This document shows, one piece after another, positions 38,801-48,024 of a stretch of DNA of 64,000 nucleotides; the first letter of the stretch is position 1, and every line of letters begins with the position of its first letter. The DNA is from Hydractinia symbiolongicarpus (Eukaryota > Cnidaria > Hydrozoa > Anthoathecata > Hydractiniidae). The DNA is taken from assembly GCF_029227915.1 (NCBI RefSeq), contig NC_079882.1:18362501-18426500 (forward strand), written 5' to 3'. A model generated the notes under the pieces. The model did not search any database, was not told the DNA's origin, and saw only the letters and a program-made list of their open reading frames with translations. Position numbers and translations under genes: made by a program.

Positions 38801-41800
38801 GATGTTCATAACAATGCAAGGAACTGTTAAGTTCATATTTTAGACTGTATACACATTGCACACAGGGCTTACATGACTACAACAAAGAATCCTGAAATTC
38901 TAGAATTAATTTATCTTGCGTTTTTCTTCTTTTGTGATACTCTCTTTGAATGGTATAAAATCTTGAGGATACTACTTGTAAAACTTAAAACAAAAAGAGG
39001 AAAGAGGAAAAAAGTATACCTCATCAGTAGACTTCTCGAAATTTGATGAAAATTCTTTTATCTTCACGTCTTTGTGCGCTCGTTTACTGGCGCACATGGC
39101 TTTTGTTTTTTGGGTAATCTTTGGTAATTTTGGCACCACTTTATTAACGGTCAATGGTTTGAGAAAGTGAGTCTAACATGAAATTTAGAAAATATGACAA
39201 AACAAAAATATGAAAAGGATAATTTTATATTCCCAAAATGCCACTTCAAAATTAACTTTTCAAATATACAACAATGAAAAGATACAAGGTGAAAAAGTAT
39301 ACCTCATCAGTAGACATTTTACAATCTGATGGAAATTCTGTTATCTTTACATCTCTCTGTTCAAGATCTTCTGTACCACTTTCGGTACGTTTTGATAATT
39401 TTTGCACAACTTTATTGATGTTCAATGGTTTGAGAAAGTGAGTCTAACAAAAGATGTCGAAAATATGACAAAACGAAAATATGAAAAGGATAACTTTATA
39501 TATGAATCTCTCTGTACTTGTTCATACTTTTCTTTAGTATTTTCAGTAGGTTTTAGTGTTTTTTCCACAACTTCGTTGGTTATCAATGGTTTAAAAGATA
39601 CCGTCTAGCATAAGATGTAAAAAATATGACACCTCAAAATTCTTTGATGTTTAATAGCGCAAATGTTCTAATGATTTTATCAGCTCACAAATTCATAAAA
39701 ATGAAGATATAAGGTGACGAAAGTATACCTTATTAGTTGAATTTTTGAAATCTGATGGAAATTCTGTTATCTTTGCATCTCTCTGTTCCTTAGTCATTTC
39801 TTTAGTTATTTTACTACCTTTTGGTGTTTTTTCCACAACTTCATTGATGTTCAATGGTTTGAGACATTCAGCCTAACATAAAATGAAGAACAAAAATGAA
39901 TAACACATGATAACATAATAAACAGCAAAAAGAGCAAAGAGTTAGGAAATATGTAATGTAAATTCATCACAAAAATGACGTATGCATTAATGCTAGGAGA
40001 GTTTTTTCTGTTTTTAAAATACCTTATTCAGTTGGAGTAGAATTATAATATCAGGCTTTGCTTGGATAATAGGCCTTGGATCTGTAAATAATTGGACAAC
40101 TATTCAACCAACTGTGTTGATGGTGGCAGCCTTAGGATTCAGGGGCCCTAAGTGGAAACACTTCAAACCCTTCAACACATCAGTAAGTTTGAGAAAATAA
40201 GTGTATAGTGTCTGCATTTATCTGGCCACTTCAGTGAATAAGCATTGCACACAGGAAATGTATATTAGTAAAGACTTGTGGGCAAAAAATTGCGTGGGTT
40301 TGCCATCAATCAGTGTTGTTATCGAGAAAGAAACTGGAATTGTATATTAGGAAAGAGGCCTTCCTACCACTTGCATGGTTAAACCCCACCAGACATCAAA
40401 TTGGTGTTTAAAAACCACAGGACCAGCATGTATGAACACATATGGTACAAATGGCCGGACAATATAATGGAATTATATTTTGCACTGTACCTTTTTGCGC
40501 CAGGGCATATCATCTGGATTTTCTCCATAATCATATCTAAAGTAATACAAATTTCTATGAACTCATTTTCACGCATTTTATGACATTCCTAATTCAAATT
40601 TTTATCAATTGCAAGTTTCTGTTTCACATTAGTAATTCAAATTTAGCCTTCAAGTCACTAGTTACAAAATGAACTAAATGCAAAAATTTAAACAGATTTC
40701 AAATAGTAAAGGTTGGATTTGATAGCCTGCTAAAAAGCAGAAACTGTGCTCATAGGCAGGCAATTCATTGGGATTTTTATTGGGATTCCAGGCAACAAAA
40801 GAAGCAAAACTTCAACTTTTCCAACACACAGTGCTGCCAAAACATCAAAACAAGAATGAAATATATACCTTAACTCGGTGTCTTGTTTTATATCTACTAA
40901 CGCATACAACGCTATAAAGACTTCCATTTTTTTATTTGTGTATTTCTTCATCACACAATTAGCATACTTAGTAGGTGCATCATTCACAATTCTTCCAATC
41001 TGCACAGAATTTGTTGCATCAATACTAAGATAATACATACTAACAAAATTATTCTAATGAAAAAGCCATTCCCTTGCTATATCAAGGAGTAAACTAATTT
41101 AGTAAGGAGATTCCCTGCATCAGCTAATTCAATATTTACTGTCTACATTAAGCATGAGGCAATCCCCCACTTCCTGATAGCAAAAACGTTAAACATTGAC
41201 ATTGGCAAAACACTAAATTCTACAATTGTTGCTAACAGGAAATACAACCTATTATTTACGATGAAAGTGAAGCAATTGAAAAATTTATTATAATAATTAA
41301 AAGCAACTAAAAGGGGGCCCAAGACCAAATTTTAAAAAAATAATTTGAGGAATAATTTTTGCAAACAGAAAGGAAAGCCTGTCCAAGTGGAAAATCACAC
41401 TGTCACTATAAGAACAAACTATACGAAAGAACATTCGGCTTGAGAGGACCAAAACTTTAGAAAATGTTAGGAATATTTATGGATTTGTCAATATCAACCT
41501 TTAAAAATGACTTGATTCAGAACATATAAAGGCACTTTTTAAATTGAGTGTTCTTTAAAAAAAAACTGTGTTTTCCCTAGTGAGCTTAATATAATGTAAA
41601 AAATTGATTTTTTTTTCAGTCTAAAAATAATATGGAAAAATATTGTTAACTTACACAAAGACAAGATAGATAGCCTTAACACAAGAACTTAACATTAACA
41701 CTCACAAAAAGAAGACGTTTTATTATTTTAATTTATTAAATATTACTGGGACCTTAAAAAATAATAGTAATATATACCAAGATGAATTAATAATGTATAT

Positions 41801-44386
41801 TTGATAATTTGCAAAGTGTATTTTTTACCAGGACCACATAAAAAAATAGGGAAATGGATTTGTCTGGAAATTAATAAAGGATAAGGACAGCTTGTGAAGA
41901 AGATGGTTACTGGGACTTTGTAAAATAATAGGTATATATAACGAGATGAATTAATAAAATAAAGTGACAATTTGCAAGGCAAAGATTTTAATGGGACCAC
42001 ATAAAAATAGGCAATGGATTTTTTTAAAAATTGATATAGTATAAGAATAGGTTGTGAAGAAGATGGTGTACTGGGACCTTGTAAAAAGTTTGTATTATAT
42101 ACCAAGATAAATTAATAAAATAAATTGTAAATTAATAGATATATAGCAAGGAGAATTAATAAAGCGAATTGATAATTTGTAAAGTGAATGGTTTAATGGG
42201 ACCACATAAAAAGAATAGGGAAATGGATTTTTTTTTACAATTGATATAGTATAAGGACAAGCTTTGAAGGTGATGAACTAGAACCTTGTAAACTAATAGT
42301 AATATATAACAAAATGAATTAATAACGTGATGTAATACCTTGCAAAGCAAATGGTGTAGTGTGACCCCAAAAAAAGAATAGGGAAATGGATTCGTTAAAA
42401 ATAGATATAGTTTAAGGAAAAGCTAGAAAAAAGCTAGTGTACTGGGACCTTGTAAAATAATAGTAATATATACCAAGATAAAATAATAGAGTACAGTTAT
42501 AACTTGCAAAGCGAATGGTGTAACAGAAGCAATAAAAATAATATAGAAATGGATTCGTTCAAAAATTGATTTTACAGCTTGTGAAGAAAATGTTGTAACC
42601 TAGCTGGTGAAAAAAGTAGTTTAATTCTAACTTGTCATGTGCTAAAAACACCTATAGCACTATACAGTGGCGTATATCCAGAGGTTAATTCAGGCACATT
42701 GCGAGCGAGAAGTGCACAAGTGTTTGAAAATCAGCTGGGGGTGTAGGGGCCGCTGCAAGCTCCCTATCAGGTACAGGGCAAAGCCCCGTTGGGGGACGAT
42801 TTTTTGGCTAAAATCACATTCTTGTGAGCGACTTTAAGATCCTAAACAACGTCACTAAATTAACGTGTTTAACATTGGATGTATATTACAAGGTTTATAT
42901 GACAGACACGTATTAGAGTCAGTATCGATGCTAAATGCTATCTCTCCAAACTCTGCCGTATTTTGTTGGATTGCGATTAAACTGACTCATTTGGTACTTT
43001 GCCACAGGAAGGCTGACACCCCAAGGGGCCAGCGCAATGCTAAACAAGTGCGCATAATCCAACTCAACTACGAGGGAGTGCACACCCATGTAAGCTAATA
43101 AAATTGGCAAAACATGGGAGAGCTTCGACCACCAAGAAACACAGTTTCTCCTTACAGACAAACTAGTATTCCTTTGTCTCTTATATATAAAATAAATCGC
43201 AATAATTTTAAGACATTAGCATGCCTAAAAGAGTTTATTCAGGCTTAATGTGATTTGTTATACGGCATTAAATGATTACGGTAAAGGTTTTTTCTTTTAT
43301 CGATTAAATAAGAAAAACTTTTTTCAACCACTTTTCAATAACCACACCGGTATACCAGCGTCAAAAACCCTATGGATATGCCACTGCTATATATTTGTCA
43401 AAAATTCATGCTTTGATAAGATCCCTGAAAGTTTTGTAACAACTGAAAATTACAGAAACGTTAATAAAATGTACAGTACAGTCTGAATGAAAGTCTTTCA
43501 GAGAAAATATTTAAACGGCCAAAAATTGAAAAGATCAGGAAACTTATTGTTTAAATAACAATAACCTGCGTGTGACGATGTTAAGAAATACTTTTGTGCC
43601 AAGTCTATAGAATTTGTGAACAACAGCAATTAAAAATATAAAATAAAATTTACTGTACATCTTCATTTTTATTTTGAACAAATATATTTTATATTTTAAG
43701 AACACAATTAAAATACATTGTTTATTACATACATTGCTTTAAAACAATCTATTTTTGTAAAACTGTAACTTGTGTAAGTAATTGTGATACCAATCTGAAA
43801 AGACTAAGGAAAAAAATCAAGATGCACGTTATTGTGGTAACTCCCTCCTTCGTTATGATTATGATACATATCATATATTATATGATGTGAATAATAACTT
43901 ATTATTTCAATCAATTAAATTATTGTACATAATTTTATTTTCCATTACAACCATATAATACCACCCTTCATGGAAAAAATATTTGTTGAAACACTAATGT
44001 TTCTGAAAATGTGAGAAAATTTGTGTCAGTAGAAGTCAAGAAAATGTACTCCCAGTTTCCTAATAGTCGACAACACTTCCCTCGTGTCTCAATATTCCCA
44101 GCAACAAAATAAAACAAAGCAGACTCACCAGAATGTTGTATTGTTGGAACTTATTATATTGAAATAAATGTAACACCCAGTTCCGTTTTTAGCATACTCT
44201 GCTTCCCTTTTATCAGCCTCATCATTGGATATTCTTTCCCCTGCAAGAAAAACAAAGGAATATACACAGGCTTCCGGTGAGGAATGTCAGGCTCTTCTAC
44301 AGTAAGTGGATTCAGATATTTTATACCTGCATATTCCAGAATGAAATCACCTTTATGCAGATCTTTTGTAGTAAATACACCAGAAC
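32331..44386 (-). CDS. SET domain + zinc finger + tyrosine recombinase fusion gene (5' end missing)
   Basis: Fifteen minus-strand exons join in one uninterrupted frame with GT-AG borders. They are, in transcript order: 44327-44386, 44129-44240, 40869-41039, 40491-40536, 39729-39872, 39303-39443, 39020-39172, 38695-38763, 38551-38622, 36816-36854, 36547-36600, 36253-36463, 33799-35490, 32699-32817 and 32331-32531. Split codons agree at every join, for example TG+T between exons 2 and 3, AG+A between 3 and 4, A+GT between 12 and 13, and G+GT between 13 and 14. The total is 3,284 nt, about 1,093 residues and a stop. The domains in order are SET, acidic linker, two zinc-finger-like motifs, tyrosine recombinase, acidic linker, and a short C-terminal domain. 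Exon 1 begins inside the SET domain with a split codon, so at least one upstream exon is missing. It could be a domesticated host gene or a mobile-element gene; no flanking inverted repeats were found. Transcript data are needed for exact exon use. Confidence 0.75.
33684..33764. repeat. Long hairpin in the intron after the recombinase exon
   Basis: TTGTAAC...AAGACA at 33,684-33,722 pairs with its complement up to 33,764; the central 20-odd base pairs around GAAATCAGAGCAAGAC are perfect and the outer part has a few mismatches, with a loop of about 2 bases. On the minus strand it lies 33 nt beyond the donor of the large exon and just past the read-through stop. It may be a tiny MITE or a structure affecting splicing. 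Confidence 0.75.
33799..35490 (-). CDS. Zinc-finger-like motifs plus tyrosine recombinase (Crypton-like) domain
   Basis: The large exon starts after TTTTTTAG and encodes about 563 residues. Near its start is HYCCFCGQLI...RHFMRVHK, a C-x2-C...H-x4-H finger, and about 90 residues later VPCIHCKGFF...IRIHEKNC, a C-x2-C...H-x3-C motif. A long helical region follows. The last third carries the tyrosine-recombinase boxes: FNARRGGEVSKL (catalytic Arg), TRTRKYLATVLQLL (box II, with the usual His of H-x-x-R replaced by Thr), and HMGHTNATHLQWYRK (Gly-His and the Tyr nucleophile). The following ELTKVAKVLTAVDTGKS matches a metazoan family related to Crypton recombinases. Such enzymes cut and rejoin DNA through a phosphotyrosine; with the box II change, activity is uncertain. 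The exon ends at AAAAG/GTCAGT; reading through that donor meets a TAA at 33,791-33,793. Confidence 0.85.
36253..36854 (-). CDS. Acidic linker exons before the recombinase (36816-36854, 36547-36600, 36253-36463)
   Basis: Three exons of 39, 54 and 211 nt have CTATAG, TTATAG and TTATAG acceptors and GTATG, GTGAGT and GTATG donors. The first two are phase 0 and encode TRQFFDPHEVDAQ and a serine-rich 18-residue piece. The third encodes KDEESSDYSHTEDSDFQPNF, then SDSDDEIN, then a mixed stretch ending NELEEK; it leaves one base that completes the Ser codon at the start of the large exon. The E/D/S-rich run is the sort of sequence phosphorylated by casein kinase 2, but this is inference. Confidence 0.7.
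37800..37815. repeat. Poly-G tract of 16
   Basis: Sixteen consecutive G residues lie in the intron between the 38,551 and 36,854 exons of the minus-strand gene. On the transcribed strand this is a C-run; on the plus strand it could form a G-quadruplex. Confidence 0.9.
38551..38763 (-). CDS. Acidic linker exons (38695-38763 and 38551-38622)
   Basis: Both exons are phase 0 with good borders: TTTTTAG then CAG/GTAAT for the first, TTTTTCAG then CAG/GTATTT for the second. They encode PDFHIVYQVQNSVIELDPG... and a peptide with SDNDADIDKNDEV followed by a CLC motif. The acidic, Ser-poor composition is typical of disordered linkers in chromatin proteins. They extend the linker between the duplicated exons and the recombinase part. 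Confidence 0.65.
39020..39872 (-). CDS. Tandemly duplicated linker exons (39729-39872, 39303-39443, 39020-39172)
   Basis: Three phase-0 exons of 144, 141 and 153 nt encode related peptides. Each begins at a TTAG acceptor with x-x-(F/C)LKPL(N/T), continues with N-(K/E)VV-x-K and a charged stretch, and ends with (E/K)F(P/S)S(D/N)-(C/F)-(E/K)-x-ST(D/N)(E/K) before GTATAC. The introns between them are also related, so a unit of about 270 bp was duplicated as exon plus intron. Because every copy is phase 0, copies can be added or skipped without breaking the frame. The segment is lysine- and acid-rich, has no recognisable fold, and is probably a flexible linker between the SET and recombinase parts. 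Confidence 0.72.
39507..39604 (-). pseudogene. Truncated fourth copy of the duplicated linker exon
   Basis: After a CTAG acceptor this copy begins TVSFKPLITNEVVEKT and runs to QRDSYIK, where the sequence passes straight into what is intron in the sister copies. About 110 bp, containing the end of the exon and the normal GTATAC donor, appear deleted. A cryptic donor CAA/GTACAG just before could still let it be spliced in frame. Its start is 268 bp from the upstream copy but only 161 bp from the downstream one, which shows the deletion. Confidence 0.55.
40491..41039 (-). CDS. SET domain, C-terminal half (exons 40869-41039 and 40491-40536)
   Basis: The exon 40869-41039 encodes YYLSIDATNS, IGRIVNDA and YANCVMK, then DIKQDTELR; the exon 40491-40536 continues RYDYGENPDDMPWRKK. 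IDAT, G-R-hydrophobic-V-N and ELRYDYG are SET landmarks, and the Tyr of YDYG is the usual catalytic position. The usual N-H-S of the cofactor site reads N-D-A here, so cofactor binding or activity may be altered; relatives with N-D at this place are, as I recall, found in recombinase-linked SET proteins. The donor AAAAAG/GTACAG ends in phase 0. This half is separated from the first by a 3.1-kb intron. Confidence 0.82.
41743..42610. repeat. ~160-bp tandem repeat, five to six copies, in an intron
   Basis: Units begin near ACTGGGACCTTGTAAAATAA at about 41,743, 41,906, 42,065, 42,272 and 42,432, and each contains a GGACCACATAAAAA motif and AGGGAAATGGATT. One interval is longer because a partial unit is inserted near 42,136. 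Copies are diverged, so the array is old. It lies in the 3.1-kb intron that splits the SET domain of the minus-strand gene. Confidence 0.85.
42657..42800. mobile_element. Dispersed mobile-element fragment
   Basis: The stretch with GTGGCGTATATCCAGAGG, GGGGGTGTAGGGGCCGCTGC and AAAGCCCCGTTGGGGGAC is locally GC-rich in AT-rich DNA and resembles a dispersed repeat seen in cnidarian genomes. No coding potential or ends are visible. Identification is from memory only. Confidence 0.4.
43470..43915. repeat. Dispersed repeat, copy 1
   Basis: About 440 bp matches 46,385-46,860 in the same orientation, with many substitutions and small indels. Shared landmarks are AAACTTATTGT followed by AAATAACAATAA, GTGACGATGTT, AGTCTATAGAATTTGT, GCAATTAAAAATATAAAA and ATATCATATATTATAT. 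The copies are probably degraded non-coding mobile elements. Confidence 0.8.
44129..44386 (-). CDS. SET domain, N-terminal half (exons 44327-44386 and 44129-44240)
   Basis: The first exon encodes SGVFTTKDLHKGDFILEYA after a TTTAG acceptor and ends at a GCAG/GTATAA donor. The second starts after TTGCAG, completes the Gly of EYAGERIS and ends at TTCTG/GTGAGT. The pattern G-x-G-V-F-x-T-K-D, KGDF, EYAGE is the canonical start of a SET domain, which transfers a methyl group from S-adenosylmethionine to lysine. The pair is closest in my memory to the KMT5A (PR-Set7) type. The preceding exon should supply the first Gly/Arg codon base and is not identified in the window. Confidence 0.8.
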
Positions 44387-45447
44387 CTAAACAAAATTTT
44401 TAATAGTTATAAGAAAGTTAATTATGTGGAATTGTATTGGAACAAGAAGTCGCTCAGCATTCCAACAGGGAGATATTGGCTATTAAATAAAATAAAATAA
44501 AACATTTTTTAAAATGAAGAGGTTTGCAGAAAAAGAAGATTTTTAACCTATGCTTCAAGCTTTGTGCATGTTTCTGAATTTTTTTAAACATTTCCGAAAG
44601 GGTCCTTTTTGAAAAACAGCCACATGCTTGTTGAATAATAAATCAAAAATGCCTTTGGAAAACATATTTTAATACATTTCTTGTGGTATACACATAAGTA
44701 CATGCTTTTTTGTAAAAGTAAATAAAATCGATTTAAAAAGATTTAAGAAGAAAATAATGTGAGATTTAATTGACAAAATATATTTTGCACAAATGTAGCC
44801 CTTTGGGAAAGTAAGGCCTGGGTCAAATTAAAAATTATTTATTCTGTCACAGAAGGACATCAGAGCATATTTTAAGTTATATCTCAAAATTACTAGGTTA
44901 TTTAGGTAATTTTTTATGTTGAAACGAATGTAGCTTTTCAAATCCTTTATTTTTCACCACGGTTGTTTTGTGGTTTCGTGTTCTGTACTAATATTGGGTA
45001 CTAGAATGCTGTGTTATACTGTTTTGGAAACGTTGAGGTTTACACTTGAATTCCTGAGAAATACTGATCCTGATAAATTAAAAACACTTTGGAATTACTC
45101 ACTGATCCCAGTAGCTTATAAATTAAGAAAAGCTTTTTTAAAAGCTGCCCTTGTGTTAGTATTATCTTAGTTTTATTCATAATGGTCATAGTCAGGTAAT
45201 CTTCAAAAATTTCATATTAGGCAAATGGAAAAAGTATTTTATTTTGTTTGTCCTTCCATGACAAAGTAACATTTTTAACTGAATTCCTTATGAGAATCTC
45301 CGGTAAACAGGTCTGATCATTGCAGTCTTTGACATGAAAATGGAAGAAACAACCATTCAGGTCAAAGAAAATCTAAGCAACTTATTTGATATTTGACTTT
45401 TTAATTTTCATTATTTGGTTGACCCATTTTCAATTTGACCCACCTTT

Positions 45448-45950
45448 GTGACAAAACATAAAAACGATGGTAAATGTGGTTTCTTTAAATTACCCTTTAT
45501 AGAGACCTTTTCCAAATGCACACAAGTTAAACTTAATAGTCTTGTAAAAACGTATTTTAAAGATAATATATCCATTAAATTGTGTTTTACCACTTGCAAA
45601 CTGGCATCCATGTTCTCTGTTAAGGATAAAATAAGTAATGCTCTGAAATCCTTTGTTGTCTATACATTTGTACATGTGCTAACTGTAATGTTAGTTATGT
45701 GGGTGAAACTTCAAGACACCTGGCAACAAGGACGAAGGAGCATTTAGGCCGTGATAAACAGTCACCTATCTACAAACATTTAATGACTGCAGATGAGTGT
45801 AAAAGAGCATGTGATGAAAACTGTTTTTCCATTTTAGATTCCGCTTCATCTAAATATGGTTTGCGTCTGAAAGAAGCTTTACACATCAGATGGGAGAAAA
45901 CAGTCCTCAACAAACAGGTTAGGAGCCTGGTTACTACAATTTGTGTGTAA
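45448..45950 (+). pseudogene. Penelope-like retroelement fragment with GIY-YIG endonuclease domain
   Basis: The plus strand encodes GFFKLPFIETFSKCTQVKLN..., then FSVKDKISNALKSFVVYTFV, and after a one-base frameshift near 45,670, CANCNVSYVGETSRHLATR, KEHLGRDKQSPIYKHL and EALHIRWEKTVLNKQV, then a stop at 45,948-45,950. SYVGET with a following Arg is the core of the GIY-YIG endonuclease, and the linker before it with a C-x2-C pair is typical of the C-terminus of Penelope-like reverse transcriptases. The reverse transcriptase itself is missing, so the copy is 5'-truncated. The frameshift shows it is dead. Confidence 0.8.
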
Positions 45951-46194
45951 ACAGGTAAGTATAATTTGATATCAGTCAGAATAATGTATTCAGGCCACTT
46001 CCTAAGTCTTTGTTATTCACACTTTTTACTTAATTTATTTTAAATTATTTTATTCACTTAGACATTTTGTTTTACCCTTGGGATACTTAGTTTTTCTATA
46101 CTGTCATTATTTTAATTGTTGCCATAGTAACATTTTAATGCTATTTTATTGTAATAAAAGCTTATATAAAACAGACTTGTATATATTTTAAATT

Positions 46195-46245
46195 AACTGA
46201 AGATGTCTTGATGGTCAAGACGAAACATGTCTACCAAACTAAAAA
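46195..46245 (+). ncRNA. Possible hammerhead-ribozyme relic of the Penelope-like element
   Basis: About 250 bp after the GIY-YIG fragment lies TCTTGATGGTCAAGACGAAAC followed by ATGTC. A stem of GTCTTGA/TCAAGAC is followed at once by GAAAC, and AAGATGTC precedes it. Penelope-like elements are known to carry hammerhead ribozymes with a CUGAUGA, stem II, GAAA core. Here the first core box is CUUGAUGG, so the motif is decayed or only a resemblance. Confidence 0.35.
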
Positions 46246-46384
46246 AAGTTTGCCTTTTTTTTTTCAAAATAATAATTTCACTGATAGTCATCAGAAATTA
46301 TGGTTAAAACATAAAAAGCTTTGTACCTGATGAAATACATATACATATAAGCTTTTCTGTTTGTTGCTTTATAAAAAATCGATG

Positions 46385-46860
46385 TTTATCAGCTACAGTA
46401 AAGTCTGAATGTAACCTTCCGTGTACGCGCAACTCGCATAAATAATTACTTTCATAATAGACCATTGTCTTTGAGAGAAAATAATTACACTGCGAGAAAT
46501 TGAAAAGATTAGGGAAACTTATTGTATAAATAACAATAATCTGCATGTGACGATGTTGAGAATACTGTTGGCGCGAAGTCTATAGAATTTGTAAACAAAG
46601 GCAATTAAAAATATAAAAATAAAATTTACTGTAATATCTCAATTTTATCTTGAAGAAGATTTAATTATCTTATATTTTCAGAACACGAATTAAATATATT
46701 TATTATATACGTTGCTTTAAAATAATCTATTTATGTCACACTGTAACTTGTGCAAGTAATCGTGACGCTGATCTGAAAAAAACAAGATGTGCGTTATCGT
46801 AACTCCATCCATCGTTATCATTATTATAATATATCATATATTATATAATGGTGAAATACA
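46385..46860. repeat. Dispersed repeat, copy 2
   Basis: This is the second copy of the element at 43,470-43,915. Its right end (ATATCATATATTATAT, then GGTGAAATA and GCTAGCTAAAAT) recurs again near 47,390-47,470, and CACCCTCCTC motifs at 47,354, 47,528 and 47,977 suggest further fragments of the same family. Confidence 0.78.
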
Positions 46861-46960
46861 TTTGCTAGCTAAAATGTAATGCACCTGAACTATCGCTTAA
46901 AAAGTCCGCTTTATGGAAAAATAATAATAACAAATACAAATAATACGAACAAAATAAAAC

Positions 46961-47331
46961 GAACAAAGTAGTTCTTCTTCAATATGACTTACACGCATCA
47001 GAGTGAAGCATTCTCTGTTGAGAATGAAATACGGATGTGCTATGATAAATATTCACCTATATATAAACACCATCCGGATAAACCATCTGAGTTCGTCACT
47101 AACATATTGCTGCACGTAGTGTAGTGGGTTTGTCTGTGGCTCCCAGTTCTGGGGACCACGGATCAAATCCCGCTCACTGCCAGGCAGTATGTTAGTGACG
47201 AACAAAGTAGTTCTTCTTCAATATGACACACATTATACTCGCCCGTCATGATCAGAGGTCTGATCGGGGTGAAGCATTCTCTGTTGAGAATGAAATACGG
47301 ATGTGCTATGATAAATATTCACCTATAAATA
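46961..47331. repeat. 240-bp direct duplication flanking a tRNA-like element
   Basis: The segment starting CGAACAAAGTAGTTCTTCTT at about 46,960 recurs at about 47,200, including GAAGCATTCTCTGTTGAG, AATGAAATACGGATGTGC and TATGATAAATATTCACCTAT. The second copy has an extra 40 bp (ACTCGCCCGTCATGATCAG...). Between the copies is the inverted-repeat element at 47,091-47,203. Confidence 0.8.
47091..47203 (+). mobile_element. 113-bp tRNA-like element bounded by 16-bp inverted repeats
   Basis: GTTCGTCACTAACATA at 47,091-47,106 is matched perfectly by its complement at 47,188-47,203. Inside, TAGTGTAGTGG (47,117-47,127) fits the RNA polymerase III A-box consensus TRGYNNARNGG at every position, and GGATCAAATCC (47,160-47,170) fits the B-box consensus GGTTCRANNCC at all but one. 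The 32-base spacing is normal for tRNA-derived promoters. The sequence does not fold into a standard full tRNA that I can draw, so a SINE-like or MITE-like element with a Pol III promoter is the best call. Confidence 0.65.
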
Positions 47332-48024
47332 AAAAAATACTTCGCAAAATATGTTTGTTGTAACACCCTCCTCTGAAATGATTATCATAATATATCATAT
47401 ATTATATAGCTAATGGTGAAATACGTTTGCTAGCTAAAATATAATACTGCTGACTATCGCTTAAATAGTCCGCTTTATAGAAAAAAATATAGAAAAAATA
47501 CATAGCAGAATATATGTTTGTCATAACACCCTCCTCCGTTAAGATATAGATAATTTTTGCCTACATTATATTTCTTTAAAAAAATTGCACATGAGGGAAA
47601 TTATAAGACTGCACAAAAAAGCAATAACCAAATTTTAATTAAATATTTTTTAGTTTTTTTTAAAGTGAAAGGAGAATAACTTGCTGTATAAATTTCGAAA
47701 CAAAACAATCTTAGCCTGCCAACCTTAACCTGTTGTATAACTTTCGAAACAACACCATATTCTGTATAACTTATAAAACAGCAAAATATAATTCTTGCCC
47801 CAAAATTTTTAAAACAGCACTTCTTGCTGCATAACTACTTATTTTCCCAATTCAAAACAAGAAAACAAATTTATTCTTTTTTAAGGAAGGCTAATTATTT
47901 ATTTTTTTCGCAAAAAAAAATTATTAATTATCTGTGCGTGTGATGTCAAAATACACACAATTTGCTTGTTGTAACACCCTCCTCCGTTGTAGATACTGCT
48001 ACTAAAGTTATTCCTAAAGTTTTG

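Noticed and set aside
40023-40081. Candidate exon encoding PRPIIQAKPDIIILLQLNK with TTTACAG and AAG/GTATTT borders
   Set aside because: It needs two bases in its first split codon, but the upstream SET exon ends in phase 0; joining them puts a stop in frame. It could belong to an unseen isoform, so it was left out of the gene model.
40140-40200. Possible fifth copy of the duplicated linker exon
   Set aside because: Only about 20 bases resemble the exon start (minus strand TTTTCTCAAAC) and the rest does not align.
41743-42350. Minus-strand frames of 120 and 64 codons
   Set aside because: They fall in the 160-bp minisatellite and arise from its repeats.
44970-45170. 66-codon plus-strand frame before the Penelope-like fragment
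   Set aside because: It does not resemble the reverse transcriptase part of the element and has no other support.
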